A stretch of DNA of 60,201 nucleotides, taken from contig JACRIN010000036.1 of assembly GCA_016220085.1 (NCBI GenBank), forward strand, positions 1 to 60,201. Direction: 5' to 3'. The position numbers were made by a program, and so were the translations under genes. Below are positions 59,518 through 60,201 of this stretch, in pieces (the stretch's first letter is position 1; each line of letters opens with the position of its first letter). Source of the stretch: Planctomycetota bacterium. GTDB taxonomy: Bacteria > Planctomycetota > UBA1135 > GCA-002686595. The notes under the pieces were generated by a model. That model searched no databases. It saw only the letters and a list, made by a program, of their open reading frames with translations, and was not told the DNA's origin.

Positions 59518-59958
59518 TCAGCGCATCGCGGGCTCGCAGCGCACGAGCACGTCGCCGCCGCCGTCGAGCAGCCGGAGCTCGGTCGCCGTCGCGCGCCAGC
59601 CGCGCACGGCTTCGAACGCGCCGACGAGCGACGCCTCGAGCGCCATCGCTTCCGGCGGGCCGGCGCGGCGCGTCATCGCGAGCGGACGGAAGCGCAGGGT
59701 CTCGCCCGAGCGCTCGAACGTGCCGAAGAAGCGATTGACGCCGGTCGATCCGCTGACGCGCGACTCGGAGAGCTCGAAACGGAGCTCCAGCGGCTCCATG
59801 GGCTCGGCTGGGACGACTTCGCCGACCGCGACGATGCGCCACTCGGTCGCCGCGACCGATTCGAACGGCTCGATCGCCTCGCCCGGACCGGAGCGCACGC
59901 CGACGCAACCCGCGAAGGCGAGTGCGAGCGCGACGGTGCACAGGACGAGCGAACGCAT
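59518..59958 (-). CDS. META domain lipoprotein
   Basis: A 146-residue lipoprotein. LALAFAGC at residues 11-18 is a lipobox. The rest is a META/HslJ-type domain: TEWRIVAVGEVVP, RVSGSTGVNRFFGTFERSGETLRF and the terminal strand LRLLDGGGDVLVRCEPA. HslJ-like proteins sit in the envelope and are linked to heat or novobiocin tolerance in E. coli; the role here is unknown. The start at 59958 places the lipobox at the proper distance. Confidence 0.87.
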   Translation of the reverse strand: MRSLVLCTVALALAFAGCVGVRSGPGEAIEPFESVAATEWRIVAVGEVVPAEPMEPLELRFELSESRVSGSTGVNRFFGTFERSGETLRFRPLAMTRRAGPPEAMALEASLVGAFEAVRGWRATATELRLLDGGGDVLVRCEPAMR

Positions 59959-59975
59959 CGCTGGACCGCCCCGCC

Positions 59976-60201
59976 TCAGGCCCTCTTGCTCGCCAGCGCC
60001 TTCTGGATCAGGGCTTTGACCGCCTTCTCCATCTCCTCGACCCACTCTTCACCGAAGTCCCGCTCGAGCAGGTCGCGCTCGCTGAACTCGTAGCGTCCCG
60101 AGCGCGGGTCGAAGTCGAACTGGTAGTCGTGCTCGCTGCCGTCGTCCTCGGTGATCATGACGAGGACGATGTTGTTGGCGGCGTCGAGTTCGGCGCGGAA
60201 A
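59976..60201 (-). CDS. Partial gene of unknown function (cut by window edge)
   Basis: The reading frame is open to the right edge, so the N-terminus is missing; the internal Met at 60158 is probably not the start. The visible 74 residues are strongly acidic: LDAANNIVLVMITEDDGSEH, then RSGRYEFSERDLLERDFGE and a basic end (IQKALASKRA). The pattern of a strand followed by amphipathic helices is not enough for a family. It lies 17 bp upstream of the META lipoprotein on the same strand. Confidence 0.65.
   Translation of the reverse strand, partial: FRAELDAANNIVLVMITEDDGSEHDYQFDFDPRSGRYEFSERDLLERDFGEEWVEEMEKAVKALIQKALASKRA

Overview
The window is very GC-rich bacterial DNA, most likely from a member of the Planctomycetota. 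The pointers are a DUF1580-type excisionase-like protein beside a tyrosine integrase, and secreted proteins carrying the C-x(3)-TNSLGC-x-P C-terminal domain I associate with that phylum. Many secreted paralogs of unknown function and a BMC-style DeoC/RpiB pair fit the same reading. All of this is read from protein sequence; no 16S gene or ribosomal marker is present.

Layout. 1-2.2 kb: the end of an integrated element (ISL3 transposase tail, DUF1580 protein, integrase) abutting a tRNA-Arg(CCU) whose 3' half is poorly formed. 2.2-12.2 kb: single housekeeping and accessory genes (SDR plus Rrf2 regulator, a double DUF1801 protein, a one-domain asparaginase, methyltransferases including TrmB, an RRM protein, an orphan pseudopilin, a rhodanese, a saccharopine-dehydrogenase-like enzyme) and an unannotated multi-hairpin RNA with C-rich loops at 9.43-9.67 kb. 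12.4-28.6 kb: a 14-repeat secreted protein, a P-type ATPase, a VOC protein followed by two 76-bp palindromic repeats around a duplicated VOC fragment, proS, several secreted proteins, a cardiolipin synthase, a pirin-like protein, a MOSC protein and a PQQ-type sugar dehydrogenase with PKD domains.

28.6-44.6 kb is the outstanding region. After a TrpD2-like gene come ten consecutive, tightly packed minus-strand genes (44614 to 29898), nearly all with a recognisable export signal and all members of the HutI-like amidohydrolase family, giving eleven amidohydrolase units. Only three keep the full metal-binding set (HxH, His, His, Asp). The other seven have lost it, and five of those carry long Lys/Glu/Asp-rich tracts. 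Seven tandem, apparently non-catalytic homologues co-transcribed with three probable enzymes suggest a multi-subunit envelope complex, an idea that is inference.

45.4-56.1 kb is nucleoside and deoxyribose catabolism: rpiB-deoC with N-terminal extensions resembling encapsulation peptides (no shell genes nearby), then deoB-deoA-nupC-punA plus one unknown gene. Uptake, phosphorolysis, pentose-phosphate isomerisation and aldol cleavage are thus all encoded within 11 kb. The right end holds small lipoproteins, two secreted unknowns and a gene cut by the window edge.
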